Source: Candidatus Xiphinematobacter sp. Idaho Grape (GTDB taxonomy: Bacteria > Verrucomicrobiota > Verrucomicrobiia > Chthoniobacterales > Xiphinematobacteraceae). From it: a DNA stretch of 64,000 nucleotides. A model generated the notes under the pieces. That model worked only from the letters and a program-made list of their open reading frames with translations. It did no database searches and had not been told where the DNA came from. Below are positions 28,879 through 40,914 of the stretch, in pieces (position 1 is the stretch's first letter; every line of letters begins with the position of its first letter). Made by a program: the position numbers and the translations under genes. The stretch covers positions 310,001 through 374,000 of the forward strand of contig NZ_CP012665.1 of the NCBI RefSeq assembly GCF_001318295.1. Direction: 5' to 3'.

Positions 28879-30282
28879 CTAGAAGACGGTCCTCAGCTGA
28901 ATGGAGTGGAAAGTGTTCCCTCCTATCAGGATGTCGCTGACGATTACAAGTTGGTCACCTGTTTGAATTAGGCCACGCTGCTTGAGCAGATTCTCTGCAT
29001 TTGTGACAGTATGGTCCGGGGAGCTTGCAAATGGCATATGGATAGGAAAAATATTCCAATTCAACATCAACTGGCGTACCACTTCCTCGTTGGGGGAGAA
29101 GGCAAATACCGAGGTTCCTATCAATCGAAGGTGACTTACGTAGTAAGCCATTACACCACGTCGGGTGAAGACGATCAGCTTTGAATTAGGAAGAGAATTG
29201 GCCAAAACTATCGCTGATTTTATCAACTCCTGTTTGCAATCTACAGCGGTCATCTCCTGAGCTCGGAAAGTTTTATTATCACTTTCGACCCGGCAAGCAA
29301 TCTGATCAAAAGTGCGTACGCATTCCACTGGATACCTTCCTATGCTGGTTTCTCCGCTTAACATGATTGCGTCTACCTGTTCGAAAACAGCGTACGCGAC
29401 GTCTATGATCTCTGCACGGGTCGGAAGGGGATTTTTAGTCATGGACTCCAGCATATGAGTAGCAACGATCACAGGCCGTCCAATCTGTAAGCAGCGTCTG
29501 GTAACACTCCTCTGAATAATAGGAAGTTCCTCCATTGGACACTCAATACCAAGATCACCACGGGCCAACATGATGGCATCTGCTTCACGAATAATTTCAT
29601 CGATAACCTGTACAGCATGCTGGTCCTCAATCTTCGCAATGATAGAGGCAACACTCCCATGTTGACGGAGGATTTTACGGAGCTCCTGAATGTCGCTTGC
29701 TTCCCGACAGAAACTGAGAGCTACAAAGTCTACTCCTATCTCCATGCCTAATTTAATGTCCGCGAGATCCTTCTCGGTTAAAGGTGGTATACTAACTCGA
29801 ACACCTGGGAGATTGATATGTCTACGCGATCTTAAGATCCCCGGAGTCAGCACTTTGCAACGTATCCTGTTCTCTTGCTTTGCGAGCACTTGCATACGAA
29901 TCACGCCATTGTCTACAAGGAGAGTACTTCCTACAGATACATCTTGGGCTAAGCCATTATAGTTGACATCCACAGAGTAGACTTCTTTTTTGCTAGTGCC
30001 ACGAACTGTAAATTCTACGATGTTCCCCATCTTAAGATGGAGAGGACTACTTAAGTCACCAGTTCGAATGGCTGGACCTTGAGTGTCGAGCAGAATGCCA
30101 ACCACTTTCCCCTTCTTGGTAGCAACCTTGCGGATACTTTGAACTACTTTATACACCCAGCCATGGACAGCGTGGCTCATGTTTATCCTAAAAATGTTGC
30201 ATCCAGCTTCAATTAGTTCAGAGATCTTTTCTTCAGAATCTGTCGCTGGGCCTAGGGTGCAGACGATTTTTGTTTTGCGCAT
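28879..30282 (-). CDS. pyk: pyruvate kinase
   Basis: Last step of glycolysis, making ATP from phosphoenolpyruvate. The 467-aa protein starts MRKTKIVCTLGPATDSEEKI. It has FRINMSHAVHGW (substrate arginine and potassium site), the IIAKIEDQHAV lysine motif, MLARGDLGIECPMEELP, and MLSGETSIGRYPVECV. The C-terminal regulatory domain is present. It lies 188 bp downstream of tsf on the same strand and may share the long transcript. Confidence 0.97.
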   Translation of the reverse strand: MRKTKIVCTLGPATDSEEKISELIEAGCNIFRINMSHAVHGWVYKVVQSIRKVATKKGKVVGILLDTQGPAIRTGDLSSPLHLKMGNIVEFTVRGTSKKEVYSVDVNYNGLAQDVSVGSTLLVDNGVIRMQVLAKQENRIRCKVLTPGILRSRRHINLPGVRVSIPPLTEKDLADIKLGMEIGVDFVALSFCREASDIQELRKILRQHGSVASIIAKIEDQHAVQVIDEIIREADAIMLARGDLGIECPMEELPIIQRSVTRRCLQIGRPVIVATHMLESMTKNPLPTRAEIIDVAYAVFEQVDAIMLSGETSIGRYPVECVRTFDQIACRVESDNKTFRAQEMTAVDCKQELIKSAIVLANSLPNSKLIVFTRRGVMAYYVSHLRLIGTSVFAFSPNEEVVRQLMLNWNIFPIHMPFASSPDHTVTNAENLLKQRGLIQTGDQLVIVSDILIGGNTFHSIQLRTVF

Positions 30283-30470
30283 AGCCTTTGAGCCTTAACC
30301 GGAAAGGAAGTGCCATAGTCTGGTGAGTGCCTTTCTACAGGCCACTGATTGCACGAAAGTTATCTAGTTAGTAAGAGTTGCGACGCGTACGATGTGAATA
30401 CGCTCCCTGCAAACTTATGATCTTCGTGAGCGCTGTTCCCTTTGTCCCTTTGATCTTTTATCGATATTTC

Positions 30471-31106
30471 CTAAGAAGAAGAAACACTTTGACTTTCGTT
30501 TTCCGGAGAAAGCTCTTCGCCAACTGCATAGCGGACAAAACGGCGAATCACAATATTTTCCCCTAGCCTTGCAATTTGTTTATTCACAAGTTCCTGGATA
30601 GTAGAATCAGGGTATTTTACAAAAGCTTGTTCAAGCAGACAAACCGTGGAGTAGAATTTGTCTAGTTTTCCTTCTACGATCTTCTCCACCACACGAACAG
30701 GCTTACCCTGAACCTGAGCGGCGTAGACTCTGCGCTCGCGCTCAACTATGTGAGTGGGCACCTCCCCACGCTTTAGATAGATCGGATGGGAAGCCGCAAT
30801 GTGCAGAGTGATGTCTTTTACAAACTCACGAAAGGTTTCATTTTTAGCGACAAAGTCGGTCTCACAATTAACTTCAACAAGCACTCCAACCTTTCCCTGT
30901 AGATGGATGTAGGATGCTACAATGCCCTCCTGCACCGTGCGAGAAAATTTCTTTTCGGCAAACGCAATGCCTTTTTCACGAAGAAGGTTTTCTGCCTTAG
31001 CAATATTCCCACCTACCTCAACGAGAGCACGCTTGCAGTCCATTATACCTGCATTAGTCTTTTCGCGAAGGTCCTTAACAAGTCTTGCGGTAATTATTTC
31101 AGCCAT
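30471..31106 (-). CDS. tsf: elongation factor Ts
   Basis: Nucleotide exchange factor for EF-Tu. From the ATG at 31106 the protein is 211 aa and begins MAEIITARLVKDLREKTNAG, followed by MDCKRALVEVGG. The core EVNCETDFVAKNETF that inserts into EF-Tu is intact. It is a short form with a single core repeat. The frame extends to 31169 without family match. It follows rpsB by 80 bp. Confidence 0.96.
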   Translation of the reverse strand: MAEIITARLVKDLREKTNAGIMDCKRALVEVGGNIAKAENLLREKGIAFAEKKFSRTVQEGIVASYIHLQGKVGVLVEVNCETDFVAKNETFREFVKDITLHIAASHPIYLKRGEVPTHIVERERRVYAAQVQGKPVRVVEKIVEGKLDKFYSTVCLLEQAFVKYPDSTIQELVNKQIARLGENIVIRRFVRYAVGEELSPENESQSVSSS

Positions 31107-31186
31107 AACGGAATGCGCCGATCCAACCTCCTCCTGCCAATGTGGATACAGGGGAGAGGCCAGAACCATGTAACATCTTCTTAAGT

Positions 31187-31939
31187 TTATCCGGCAATAG
31201 TAGAATCTGGCTCTACGCCGCTTACCTTGCCTCTCAGCTGAGAGGCTTGATAGATGGCGTCCACCAGCATCTGTAAAATCATTCGGACTGATCGGATAGC
31301 ATCATCATTGCCAGCAATGGGATAATCGATACAGGAGGGATTGCTGTTGGTATCTACAACGGCAACGATTGGAATGCGGAGGCGGTTGGCCTCGGATATG
31401 GCAATTTTTTCACAGAGAGTGTCAATAACAACAATTGCATCAGGCAGCGTTTCCATTTCAGCGATCCCGTCGAGATTGGAATGCAGCTTAATGGACTCCC
31501 GATGGAGAGCAGAAGCTTCTTGCTTGTTTATTCGAGACCAGCCGGCACTCCCTTCAAGGGCTTCCAGCTTCTGCATACGGGCAACACTTTTCCGAATCGT
31601 TATTAAATTGGTTAATGTCCCACCCAACCACCGCTGATTGACAAAAAATTGGCCAGTGGCGATAGCTGCCTCTTTCACAGCTTCTTGCGCTTGTTTTTTT
31701 GTCCCCACAAAAAGAACTCTGCCTCCACCTTGCACCACCTGCCCTAAAAAGAGAGAGGCCTGTGCCAACTGCTCGACCGTCTTCTCTAAGTTGATAATGT
31801 AGATCGAGTTGCGTTCTTCTAAAATATAGTCACGCATCTTGGGATGCCATCTTTTAGTTTGATGCCCATAGTGGACTCCTGCTTCTAGCAGTTCAGTCAT
31901 AAGTTCCATTTTCGGTCGAGAAAGAGAGAGGTCATTCAT
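31187..31939 (-). CDS. rpsB: 30S ribosomal protein S2
   Basis: The 250-aa protein contains LLEAGVHYGHQTKRWHPKM, IYIINLEKTVEQL, FVGTKKQAQEAVKEAA and QRWLGGTLTN, all hallmarks of S2. VVIDT and PIVAVVDTNSNPSCIDYPIA come later. The ATG at 31939 is nine bases after the rpoC stop, so rpsB-tsf is an extension of the rpoBC operon here. Confidence 0.98.
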   Translation of the reverse strand: MNDLSLSRPKMELMTELLEAGVHYGHQTKRWHPKMRDYILEERNSIYIINLEKTVEQLAQASLFLGQVVQGGGRVLFVGTKKQAQEAVKEAAIATGQFFVNQRWLGGTLTNLITIRKSVARMQKLEALEGSAGWSRINKQEASALHRESIKLHSNLDGIAEMETLPDAIVVIDTLCEKIAISEANRLRIPIVAVVDTNSNPSCIDYPIAGNDDAIRSVRMILQMLVDAIYQASQLRGKVSGVEPDSTIAG

Positions 31940-31948
31940 AGAGTCTCG

Positions 31949-34900
31949 CTAAAGGGAGTCTACCTTTAGGGTTTGATCCTGACTGCATTCCGGAGGATGG
32001 GACCCAGTCTGTTCACCAAAAAGGATAAGCTCAAGATCACGGTTGGCCTTAAAGCCACTACCTGCTGGAATGAGGTGTCCCATAATAACGTTCTCCTTAA
32101 ATCCACGGAGAGAATCTGTTTTACCCAGAGTGGCTGCTTCCGTAAGTATGCGGGTAGTGTCTTGAAAAGACGCTGCCGAAATAAAACTGTCGGTCTCTAG
32201 GGAGGCTTTGGTAATTCCAAGTAAAATAGGGGAGGCTTCAGCTGGTTTTCCACCCTGTTCTGTGACTTTGTCGTTTTCCCCTTTAAACTCTAGCCGGTCC
32301 ACTTGATCACCCCAGAGCATAGAGGTGTCACCTGGATCGGTGATCTTAACCTTTCGTAGCATTTGACGCACAATGATCTCGATATGCTTGTCATTAATTT
32401 CTACCCCCTGTAGTCGATACACCTCTTGCACCTCATTGAGGAGGTGTTCCTGTAGCTCTTGAGGACCACACACCTCTAACACCTCATGTGGCACGACGGG
32501 ACCTTCGGTCAGTTGTTGTCCCTTTTTTACGAAATCCCCCTTAAAAACAATGATGTGCCTGCTAAGCGGAATGAGATGTTCCTCTTCCACGCTTGCTGCC
32601 TTGTTGGTAATGATAAGGCGACGTCTCCCACGAACTGTCCCACCAATTTCAACCGTACCGTCTACCTTCGCAATCTCCGCAGCATCCTTTGGGCGGCGTG
32701 CTTCAAATAATTCGGCAACCCTGGGTAATCCACCCGTAATGTCCTTAGTTTTGGCGATCTTTCGTGGTGTTTTCGCGAGCAACTGGCCGGCTTGAACAAT
32801 TCTTCCTTCCGTTACGGTAATGTGGGCCCCAGCTGGAATAGAATAGCTAACGACTACCATCGCCTGGTCATCCAGAATGACTATCTGAGGATGAAGATCT
32901 TCCTTGTGCTCGATCACCATCGTGCCCATAAGTCCAGTTGTTTCGTCCACCTGTTTTCGAATGGTGACCCCAGGAATCATGTCTCGAAATTCAATACGTC
33001 CCGACTTCTCTGTAATAATTGGCACATTATAAGGATCCCACTGGATGAACGTCCTGCCACGTTTGACGAAAGATCCATCTGCTATTGAGATGACAGAACC
33101 AACCACAACGTTGTGACTTTCCAGTTCACGCCCATCCTTCTGATGGATGGTGACAGTACCATTCTTGTTTAGGACAATGAAGTTCTCTTCAAGGGAACGT
33201 ACAGTACGAAGGTCATTGAAGCGCACCCAACCATCATTCTTAGCCTTGATAATGGGCTGCTTAAACGTTTGACTGGCAGTCCCACCTACGTGGAATGTCC
33301 GCATGGTAAGCTGAGTACCAGGTTCTCCGATACTCTGAGCAGCAATGATTCCGACTGCCTCTCCAAGTTTTACCATGCTGCCCGTGGCGAGATTTCTTCC
33401 GTAACATTTGGCGCAGATGCCCTGCTTCGATTCACAAGTAAGCGCAGAGCGGATCTTAAGCTGTTCGACCCCCATGTTTTCCAGGGCAGTAGCGATCTCT
33501 TCGTCAAGGAGATTTCCAGAGCGAACCAAAATTCTCCCAGTCACTGGATCTTTAACGGCCTCACAACTCGTGCGACCCACAATGCGATTGCTTAGGCTGA
33601 CTACTTCCTCATCCCCTTCGTAGATAGGACGCACTGTAATACCGTTTGCTGTTTCACAATCATATGAGGTGACAATCACGTCCTGGGCAGCATCAACGAG
33701 TTTGCGCGTAAGATAGCCTGAGTCAGCCGTTTTCAAGGCAGTGTCTGCAAGCCCCTTGCGGGCGCCATGTGTCGATATGAAGTATTCCAGTACAGTGAGA
33801 CCCTCACGAAAATTGGATGTAATGGGACTTTCGATGATTTCTCCAGACGGCTTAGCCATGAGACCACGCATGCCAGCAAGCTGTTTGACCTGCGTGCGGT
33901 TTCCACGCGCACCAGAGTCCACCATCATATAGACAGGATTCATTTCATGTCGACCTTCATTATGCTCTAGTGTTCGGAAGAGGGCATTTGCAACCTCTTC
34001 TCCCGTGTGAGTCCAGATGTCTTGCACCTTGTTCTTACGTTCACCGTCCGTGATAATACCACGATGGTATTGCTTTTCCACTTCGGTAACCTCTCTATAA
34101 GCACGTTCTAGGAGTGGAGTCTTCTCCCTTGGAATAATCATGTCTGTAATCCCGATCGAGATCCCTGCCTTAGTAGCAGCACAAAAGCCTACTTCTTTAA
34201 GACGATCAAGCGTCTCTACCGTCTTCTGATGGCCGGCGACCTTATAGCAACACCAAATGATTTCGCTAAGTTGCTTCTTACCAGCCACCTTATTGTAAAA
34301 ACCAATTTCCTGAGGCCAAATTTGGTTGAAAATCACACGGCCTGCAGTTGTTTCAATGACTTTTGTACTAGAATCTCCGTAGGGGGTCTGCCTTCCAAAA
34401 TCTGGGTTTTGAAGGCGGATTGTAGTATGAATTTGGATCGCCCCTCCAGAGAGGGCTAACTCAACTTCAGCGTGTCCTGCAAAAAGAGGTGGATGTTCTT
34501 TCTCCTTATAAGCCACACTTTGGCGCGGATTCTGTGTAAGATAGTAGCATCCCAACGGGATGTCTTGGGAGGGAGTTGTAATTGGCTTTCCACTAGAGGG
34601 AGAGAAAATATTATTGGAAGCTAGCATAAACAGCCGAGCTTCCATTTGCGCTTCTACAGAAAGCGGCACGTGGACCGCCATCTGGTCGCCGTCAAAGTCT
34701 GCATTATAGGCAGTGCAAACTAGCGGGTGGATCCGGATTGCCTCACCCTCAATAAGAATAGGTTCAAAGGCTTGGATGGAGAGACGATGCAATGTGGGGG
34801 CACGGTTCAGAAGCACAGGATGTCCTCTAGTTACCTCATCCAGAATATCCCACACTTCTGGTGTTTGGCGTTCAATCATCTTCTTGGCACTGCGTACAGT

Positions 34901-36079
34901 ATGCACGTATCCCAATTCTTTCAGCCGTCGAATGATAAAGGGTTCAAAGAGAACCAAAGCCATTTTCTTAGGGAGGCCGCACTGGTGAAGCTGTAATTCT
35001 GGCCCAATGACTATGACGGAACGTCCCGAGTAATCCACTCGCTTTCCCAAGAGATTTTGCCGAAAGCGACCTCCCTTACCCTTTAGCATATCACTGAGAG
35101 ACTTTAGTGGACGATTTGCTGCTCCAGTTACAGCACGGCCATGGCGACCATTATCAAACAAGGCGTCTACCGCCTCCTGAAGCATCCGCTTCTCATTGCG
35201 AATAATTACCTCGGGAGTTTTGAGCTGTAAAAGCGTTTTTAGGCGATTATTTCGATTGATAACACGACGGTAAAGATCATTAAGATCTGAAGTTGCAAAA
35301 CGTCCTCCCTCCAGCGGAACCAACGGACGCAGATCCGGAGGAATTACCGGCAGCACATCCACGATCATCCACTCCGGGCGTGTGCGCGAGGTAGCAAACC
35401 CCTGCACAAGTTTCAAGCGTTTGGCAAGCTTTTTACGTAGTTGTTTGCTTCTAGTGGAAGTCATCTGCTTTTCGATCTCATCGTTCAATTTAATGAGCTC
35501 AATTTGTTCCAGAAGCTTCTGAATAGCCCTTGCGCCCATAGCAGCGCTGAACGTTGCACCATAACGTTCCTCTACCTCAATAAATTCCGCTTCGGTCAAT
35601 AGCTGACAAAGTTGCAAGTCGGTGCTCCCAGGATCAATGACAATATAGTCCTCGTAATAAATCACCCGCTCTAGTTGTCTGGAAGTCATATCTAGCATTA
35701 GCCCAATGCGTGAAGGCATACACTTATAGAACCAGATATGCGAAACCGGAACAGCTAACTCGATGTGCCCCATGCGCTCACGCCGCACCCGAGCAAGAGT
35801 AACTTCCACACCGCAGCGGTCACAAACTACCCCCTTGTGTTTGATCCGCTTATACTTCCCACAAGAGCATTCCCAGTCTCGAGTAGGCCCAAAGATTCTC
35901 TCACAGAAGAGACCACCTTTTTCCGGCTTGAAGGTACGGTAGTTAATGGTTTCTGGATTTTTTACCTCTCCCTTACTCCATCTGCGGACAGCTTCTGGGG
36001 AAGCGACGGTAATACTGACTTCTTCAAAGGCTTCCTCGCGTGGGTCAAGGAGGACGTCACGAGAAGCAAATTCTTTCAT
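31949..36079 (-). CDS. rpoC: RNA polymerase beta' subunit
   Basis: The 1376-aa protein has the N-terminal zinc finger [20 protein letters not shown] and the catalytic [14 protein letters not shown] loop with three aspartates. It also has the trigger-loop region around [19 protein letters not shown] and a second zinc site [13 protein letters not shown]. No internal break is seen. It follows rpoB by 49 bp and is followed by rpsB. Confidence 0.99.
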   Translation of the reverse strand: MKEFASRDVLLDPREEAFEEVSITVASPEAVRRWSKGEVKNPETINYRTFKPEKGGLFCERIFGPTRDWECSCGKYKRIKHKGVVCDRCGVEVTLARVRRERMGHIELAVPVSHIWFYKCMPSRIGLMLDMTSRQLERVIYYEDYIVIDPGSTDLQLCQLLTEAEFIEVEERYGATFSAAMGARAIQKLLEQIELIKLNDEIEKQMTSTRSKQLRKKLAKRLKLVQGFATSRTRPEWMIVDVLPVIPPDLRPLVPLEGGRFATSDLNDLYRRVINRNNRLKTLLQLKTPEVIIRNEKRMLQEAVDALFDNGRHGRAVTGAANRPLKSLSDMLKGKGGRFRQNLLGKRVDYSGRSVIVIGPELQLHQCGLPKKMALVLFEPFIIRRLKELGYVHTVRSAKKMIERQTPEVWDILDEVTRGHPVLLNRAPTLHRLSIQAFEPILIEGEAIRIHPLVCTAYNADFDGDQMAVHVPLSVEAQMEARLFMLASNNIFSPSSGKPITTPSQDIPLGCYYLTQNPRQSVAYKEKEHPPLFAGHAEVELALSGGAIQIHTTIRLQNPDFGRQTPYGDSSTKVIETTAGRVIFNQIWPQEIGFYNKVAGKKQLSEIIWCCYKVAGHQKTVETLDRLKEVGFCAATKAGISIGITDMIIPREKTPLLERAYREVTEVEKQYHRGIITDGERKNKVQDIWTHTGEEVANALFRTLEHNEGRHEMNPVYMMVDSGARGNRTQVKQLAGMRGLMAKPSGEIIESPITSNFREGLTVLEYFISTHGARKGLADTALKTADSGYLTRKLVDAAQDVIVTSYDCETANGITVRPIYEGDEEVVSLSNRIVGRTSCEAVKDPVTGRILVRSGNLLDEEIATALENMGVEQLKIRSALTCESKQGICAKCYGRNLATGSMVKLGEAVGIIAAQSIGEPGTQLTMRTFHVGGTASQTFKQPIIKAKNDGWVRFNDLRTVRSLEENFIVLNKNGTVTIHQKDGRELESHNVVVGSVISIADGSFVKRGRTFIQWDPYNVPIITEKSGRIEFRDMIPGVTIRKQVDETTGLMGTMVIEHKEDLHPQIVILDDQAMVVVSYSIPAGAHITVTEGRIVQAGQLLAKTPRKIAKTKDITGGLPRVAELFEARRPKDAAEIAKVDGTVEIGGTVRGRRRLIITNKAASVEEEHLIPLSRHIIVFKGDFVKKGQQLTEGPVVPHEVLEVCGPQELQEHLLNEVQEVYRLQGVEINDKHIEIIVRQMLRKVKITDPGDTSMLWGDQVDRLEFKGENDKVTEQGGKPAEASPILLGITKASLETDSFISAASFQDTTRILTEAATLGKTDSLRGFKENVIMGHLIPAGSGFKANRDLELILFGEQTGSHPPECSQDQTLKVDSL

Positions 36080-36128
36080 GGTTTCTTATTCATAATGTTG
36101 GAGTGCGAAAGAGTGGAATGGAATAGGG

Positions 36129-39100
36129 CTAGACTGTGTCCACTGTAATTTGTAGTGGTGGCAGAGGAATCTGGGAGCGAGCCGAAGCCTGTACATTTAG
36201 GCCCAGACCCTGCATTTCTTTAATCAAAACGTTGAATGATTCAGGAACGCCTGCCTGGAGAGAGTGATCCCCCTTAACAATACTCTCATAAATTCTTGTT
36301 CGTCCCTGCACATCATCAGACTTAACCGTTAGCAGCTCTTGTAAAGTGTAAGCAGCACCATATGCCTCCAGAGCCCATACTTCCATTTCCCCAAAACGTT
36401 GACCTCCATACTGGGCCTTACCACCTAGGGGCTGCTGGGTAACCAACGAGTAAGGACCAACTGCTCGAGCATGAATTTTATCAGCGACCAAGTGACCCAG
36501 CTTAAGCATGTAAATGTATCCCACCACAACTTGTTGGTCAAAGGTATCACCAGTTCGGCCGTCAAACACCGTGGCTTTCCCATTTTCATGGATCCATGTG
36601 AAACCCTCCTTATTTCTAGCTTCCCTCAAGTAATGGCGGATGCGCTGCTCTGAAATACCGTCAAAAACTGGGGTGGCAACTTTTAGGTCCAGGGCTTTAG
36701 CAGCAACTCCTAAGTGTGTTTCCAAAACTTGGCCGACATTCATACGGCTTGGCACCCCTAATGGATTCAAGATAATGTCCACTGGCGTCCCATCCTCGAG
36801 GAAAGGCATGTCTTCTTCTGGAACAATCTTAGCTACCACTCCCTTATTGCCGTGACGGCCAGCCATTTTGTCTCCAACGCTCAGTTTGCGCTTACTGGCA
36901 ACATAGACTTTAACCTGTTTGATGATTCCTGGATCGACATCATCTCCACTTTCGACACGTCCTAGGTTCTCGTCTCTCTCGCTCTCTAACTCAGTGAATC
37001 GATGCTCGTACTGGCTAATAATCTCACGGATCTTATTTCGAATTGGGCTAGGGTCAATTTCTACGTGTTCATAGACGGAAGCTAATTTCCTCAGAAGCTG
37101 TTTGGTAATTTTGCGGTTGGCAGGAATAATGATTTCACCACTTTGCGCATTGACCACATCCAAAGGTATCTTTTCGCCAAGGAGAATGTTAGACAACGCT
37201 CCTGTTAGCTGTTCATGCAGCTCTTCTTTACGGCGTCTATGATCGTCTTCAATCATCTTCTGTTGCCTTCTAGATTCTGCTACCGTCATCTTCTGGCGCT
37301 GGATTTCCTTTTTTGAGGAAACTTTGACATCCATTACAATCCCGTAGGTACCAGAGGGTACAGTTAAAGAGGTGTCCTTTACATCAGCCGCCTTTTCGCC
37401 GAAAATGGCCCGCAGGAGGCGCTCTTCTGGAGCTAGTTCTGTTTCGCTCTTTGGGGTAATCTTCCCAACTAAGACGTCTCCAGGTTTAACCTCCGCCCCC
37501 ACTCGCACCACCCCGTCCGTGCCAAGGTTTTGGAGCACCTCTTCGCTCACGTTCGGGATATCACGCGTAATTTCCTCGGGACCCAGCTTGGTGTCACGAG
37601 CGCCAATCTCGAATTCGTCAATGTGGATCGAGGTGTAAACATCTTCCTTAACTACACGCTCAGAAATTAGGATGGCATCCTCGAAATTATACCCATGCCA
37701 GGGCATGAAAGCGACCAACACATTGCGTCCTAGAGCCAATTCTCCATTCTCGGTATTAGGACCATCGGCGATTACATCTCCGGCTTCGACTGTTTGCCCT
37801 TTATGTACAATAGGCTTTTGGTTGATGCAAGTACTGCTGTTAGAGCGGAGGAATTTACGCAGTTCGTAGACATAGACACCAGATCCAATGTTTGTCCTGA
37901 GCTTTTTTTTCCAGTCGGGTAGCCCTCCGTCTCTAGTAATGACAATCCGTGAGGCAGTAACAGATGCTACTTTTCCGTTTCCTTCAGAAACGACTACTGC
38001 TAGAGAGTCACAGGCTACCCTTCTCTCTAGTCCAGTTCCAACTAATGGGGCCTCAGAAACAAGTAATGGAACGCCCTGACGTTGCATGTTAGAGCCCATT
38101 AGTGCACGATTAGCATCGTCGTGTTCCAAAAACGGAATTAGCCCGGCGGCGACAGAGACAAGCTGTTTGGGAGACACATCCATAAACTCTACACGGTCAG
38201 ATTCAACCTCTATGAAGTCTCCCCGGTAGCGGGCAGAAACTTTGGCATCAATCAAATTCCCTCTCTCATCTACAGGTGTATTAGCTTGGGCAATATAAAA
38301 ATTTTCATCTCTATCTGCGCTTAAGTAAACCACCTCATCCTGCACACGACCGTTCTCTACCTTGCGGTAGGGGGTTTCTATGAACCCAAACTCATTGATG
38401 CGTGCAAAGGTGCTCAATGAATTGATTAAACCAATATTAGGTCCCTCTGGGGTTTCGATAGGGCAGATGCGCCCATAATGTGACGGATGCACATCGCGAA
38501 CCTCAAATCCAGCACGATCGCGACTGAGTCCCCCTGGCCCAAGTGCAGAGAGGCGACGCTTATGAGTCAGCTCAGAAAGCGGATTGGTTTGATCCATAAA
38601 CTGGCTTAACTGAGAGCGCCCGAAGAAATCGCGAATTACTGCACTGAGCGACTTTGGATTAACCAGCTTGGAAGGAGTAATATAGTCGGCGCCGGTGTCA
38701 TAAAGCGTCATTCTCTCACGTACTAGCCGCTCAGTGCGAGCGAGGCCTACGCGGCACTGGTTGGCAAGGAGCTCTCCTACAGTCCGCACTCGTCGACTAC
38801 CCAAGTGATCAATGTCATCAGTCATCCCTTCTCCCTTGCTAAGCTCAATGAGGTACTTTATCGCGGCTACAAAGTCCTCCTTATTCAAGGTCCGCTCTTT
38901 TAGATCAACTTTGAGACTCAGCTTCTGATTAATCTTGTGTCGACCCACCCGACCAAGGTCATAGCGCTTTGCATCAAAGAAAAGGCGTTTTAGCATGTTG
39001 CGTGCATTCTGCACAGTGGGAGGATCACCAGGCCGCAGCTTACGGTAGATATCCTTCAAGGCTTCTTCCTCAGTGCGAGCTGGATCTTTTTTTAGGGACT

Positions 39101-39941
39101 TTATAATGGCATCACCTTTTTTCGTCTCTACTACTTGAACAGTTTTGTAACCAAGATTTATTAGTTGCCGCACGGTAGTACTGCTAAGGGGCTCAAAAAC
39201 ACGTGCAACAGCAATCTCTCCATCACGAATGTCGGAAACGAGCACCTTAGTGCTGATGATCTCTTCATCTAAATCGTCCGACAAAGTTATTTCCTCAATC
39301 TCATAGAAAAGCCGGAGAATATCTATATCTCCCCCGTAGCCTAGTGTCCGCAGGAAGGTAGTTGCAAGGAATTTACGGCGGCGTTTACGGCGATCAAGGT
39401 AGACGTATAAGAGGTCATTAGTATCAAACTGTACCTCGATCCAGGAGCCCCGATCTGGAATGATCCGGAATCCATGGAGGAGCTTCCCGTTCACATGAAC
39501 ACTCGTTTCAAAGCAAATACCTGGCGAACGGTGTAGTTGGCTAACCACTACCCGCTCTGCCCCGTTAACGATAAACGTTCCTTGTGGTGTCATGAGAGGG
39601 ATCTCTCCCATATATACCTTTTCCTCTTTTGTGGATCGCTCGTCCTTATAAGAGAAAGTGACGTAGAGTGGCGCACTATACGTCTGCCCTTCTCGCTGTG
39701 CCTCCATAGCACTTACCTTGGGTTCTTCTAGCTCATAGCTAACGAAATCAAGCAAAGACTTTTCCTCAAATCCAAAGATGGGAAAAAATTCCTGAAAGAC
39801 TGCTTGCAAGCCGACAGCCCTGCGTCTGGAAGGTTCTACTTGCTTTTGGAAAAACTCCTCATATGAATGCACCTGAAGCTCGATTAGGTTCGGTGGCTTG
39901 ATAACCTCCTGAATATTCCCAAAGTGGATTCTTTCTGACAT
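36129..39941 (-). CDS. rpoB: RNA polymerase beta subunit
   Basis: The 1270-aa protein has the rifampicin-pocket segment [20 protein letters not shown] followed by RLSALGPGG. The residues most often changed in resistance (D, H and S) are wild-type, so rifampicin sensitivity is expected by inference. [15 protein letters not shown] and the C-terminal [20 protein letters not shown] are also present. The ATG at 39941 follows a 325-bp spacer after rplL. Confidence 0.99.
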   Translation of the reverse strand: MSERIHFGNIQEVIKPPNLIELQVHSYEEFFQKQVEPSRRRAVGLQAVFQEFFPIFGFEEKSLLDFVSYELEEPKVSAMEAQREGQTYSAPLYVTFSYKDERSTKEEKVYMGEIPLMTPQGTFIVNGAERVVVSQLHRSPGICFETSVHVNGKLLHGFRIIPDRGSWIEVQFDTNDLLYVYLDRRKRRRKFLATTFLRTLGYGGDIDILRLFYEIEEITLSDDLDEEIISTKVLVSDIRDGEIAVARVFEPLSSTTVRQLINLGYKTVQVVETKKGDAIIKSLKKDPARTEEEALKDIYRKLRPGDPPTVQNARNMLKRLFFDAKRYDLGRVGRHKINQKLSLKVDLKERTLNKEDFVAAIKYLIELSKGEGMTDDIDHLGSRRVRTVGELLANQCRVGLARTERLVRERMTLYDTGADYITPSKLVNPKSLSAVIRDFFGRSQLSQFMDQTNPLSELTHKRRLSALGPGGLSRDRAGFEVRDVHPSHYGRICPIETPEGPNIGLINSLSTFARINEFGFIETPYRKVENGRVQDEVVYLSADRDENFYIAQANTPVDERGNLIDAKVSARYRGDFIEVESDRVEFMDVSPKQLVSVAAGLIPFLEHDDANRALMGSNMQRQGVPLLVSEAPLVGTGLERRVACDSLAVVVSEGNGKVASVTASRIVITRDGGLPDWKKKLRTNIGSGVYVYELRKFLRSNSSTCINQKPIVHKGQTVEAGDVIADGPNTENGELALGRNVLVAFMPWHGYNFEDAILISERVVKEDVYTSIHIDEFEIGARDTKLGPEEITRDIPNVSEEVLQNLGTDGVVRVGAEVKPGDVLVGKITPKSETELAPEERLLRAIFGEKAADVKDTSLTVPSGTYGIVMDVKVSSKKEIQRQKMTVAESRRQQKMIEDDHRRRKEELHEQLTGALSNILLGEKIPLDVVNAQSGEIIIPANRKITKQLLRKLASVYEHVEIDPSPIRNKIREIISQYEHRFTELESERDENLGRVESGDDVDPGIIKQVKVYVASKRKLSVGDKMAGRHGNKGVVAKIVPEEDMPFLEDGTPVDIILNPLGVPSRMNVGQVLETHLGVAAKALDLKVATPVFDGISEQRIRHYLREARNKEGFTWIHENGKATVFDGRTGDTFDQQVVVGYIYMLKLGHLVADKIHARAVGPYSLVTQQPLGGKAQYGGQRFGEMEVWALEAYGAAYTLQELLTVKSDDVQGRTRIYESIVKGDHSLQAGVPESFNVLIKEMQGLGLNVQASARSQIPLPPLQITVDTV

Positions 39942-40266
39942 TTTCAGTTAAATTAAATAATGCTAGAGCTATGACGGAGGGTCAAAAGAAACTATCGACT
40001 CACGAAACAAATGTAGAATTCGGGGGAGGGATGCCCCAATGGGTGGAGAAAACTCCAAGAGTTGGGCTAACAAGAAAAAGGTAGTCCACGCTTTCCCTTG
40101 AGGAAAGAATGCTCCGTTACCACGGATTGCACTGCTAAGACGGGACACTTTAGAAAGATAATTAAAAGCCCTGGACCTATCCTGCAGACACTTGAGAATG
40201 CAAGAAGGGCGTCCTTCTCTGCGGTCGCTGTACCCTAAAACATTGGGAAAAGAGCAATTTTATTAG
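39942..40266. other. 325-bp rplL-rpoB spacer; no gene seen
   Basis: A spacer of this size between rplL and rpoB is common in bacteria, where it can hold an attenuator or processing site. I found no strong hairpin with a T run, only a weak AGAAGG/CCTTCT hairpin near 40205 on the minus strand. Confidence 0.6.
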
Positions 40267-40647
40267 CTACTTAATTTCTACTTTTGCACCGACTGCCTCA
40301 ATCTTCCTTCTGATCTCTTCAGCTTCATCCTTGCCTATCCCCTCCTTAATTAATTTTGGGGCAGATTCAACGAGGGCCTTAGCCTCAGCCAGCCCCAGAT
40401 TGGAAACCGCTGCTCGAACCTCTTTAATAACGGCAATTTTGTTGCTGCCACACTCACTGAGATAAACATCAAATAAGCTTTTTTCCTCCATAGGAGCCGC
40501 TGTAGAAGTACCCGGAGAGGAAACAGTTGGAACCATAACAGGTGTGGCGCTAACCCCCCACTTCGCTTCCAGTTTTTTAACTAGATCAGCCATTTCTAAA
40601 ATAGAGAGCCCACTCAGTTCTTCAATTAAGGTATCAGGATTTGCCAT
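40267..40647 (-). CDS. rplL: 50S ribosomal protein L7/L12
   Basis: Stalk protein that recruits translation factors. The 126-aa product has the N-terminal dimer segment (LIEELSGLSILEMADLVKKL), an A/P/S/T-rich hinge, and the C-terminal domain. The latter contains NKIAVIKEVRAAVSNLGLAE, AKALVESAPKLIKEGI and a final AVGAKVEIK. The first strand of the C-terminal domain is slightly altered. It is separated from rplJ by an unusually long 267 bp. Confidence 0.97.
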   Translation of the reverse strand: MANPDTLIEELSGLSILEMADLVKKLEAKWGVSATPVMVPTVSSPGTSTAAPMEEKSLFDVYLSECGSNKIAVIKEVRAAVSNLGLAEAKALVESAPKLIKEGIGKDEAEEIRRKIEAVGAKVEIK

Positions 40648-40765
40648 TTGGATTTACTTTGATTTAGTTTTTTCTGTGCTTGAAACCCCCAAAGACTTGA
40701 CAAAGGTCTCTCCGGTACAGGCGGTGTGACGCGCGTACAGCGTGCAGTCTGTTCCCTTATGTGCC

Positions 40766-40792
40766 CAGCCTCCCATTTGGTGGGAGCGGCTG
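40766..40792 (-). promoter_or_regulatory. hairpin in the rplJ-rplL spacer
   Basis: CAGCC-TCCCA and TGGGA-GC-GGCTG can pair around a TTTGG loop (10 bp with a 2-nt bulge). There is no following T tract in the direction of transcription, so it is more likely an RNA structure for processing or control than a terminator. The whole 267-bp spacer otherwise contains no credible gene. Confidence 0.4.
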
Positions 40793-40914
40793 TTCCTCAG
40801 CTTTTCGTCTTGCTCAGGACCAACGGCACGCACATCTATCTCAGCGGCTTCAACCGTGGTTCGCCCGAATGTCTTCCTGTTCATTCCCCGTTTAATTATC
40901 TTTATAGGACACCT

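Noticed and set aside
40654-40884. 76-codon frame in the rplJ-rplL spacer
   Set aside because: No motif and a random-looking, charged composition; the hairpin is the better-supported feature.
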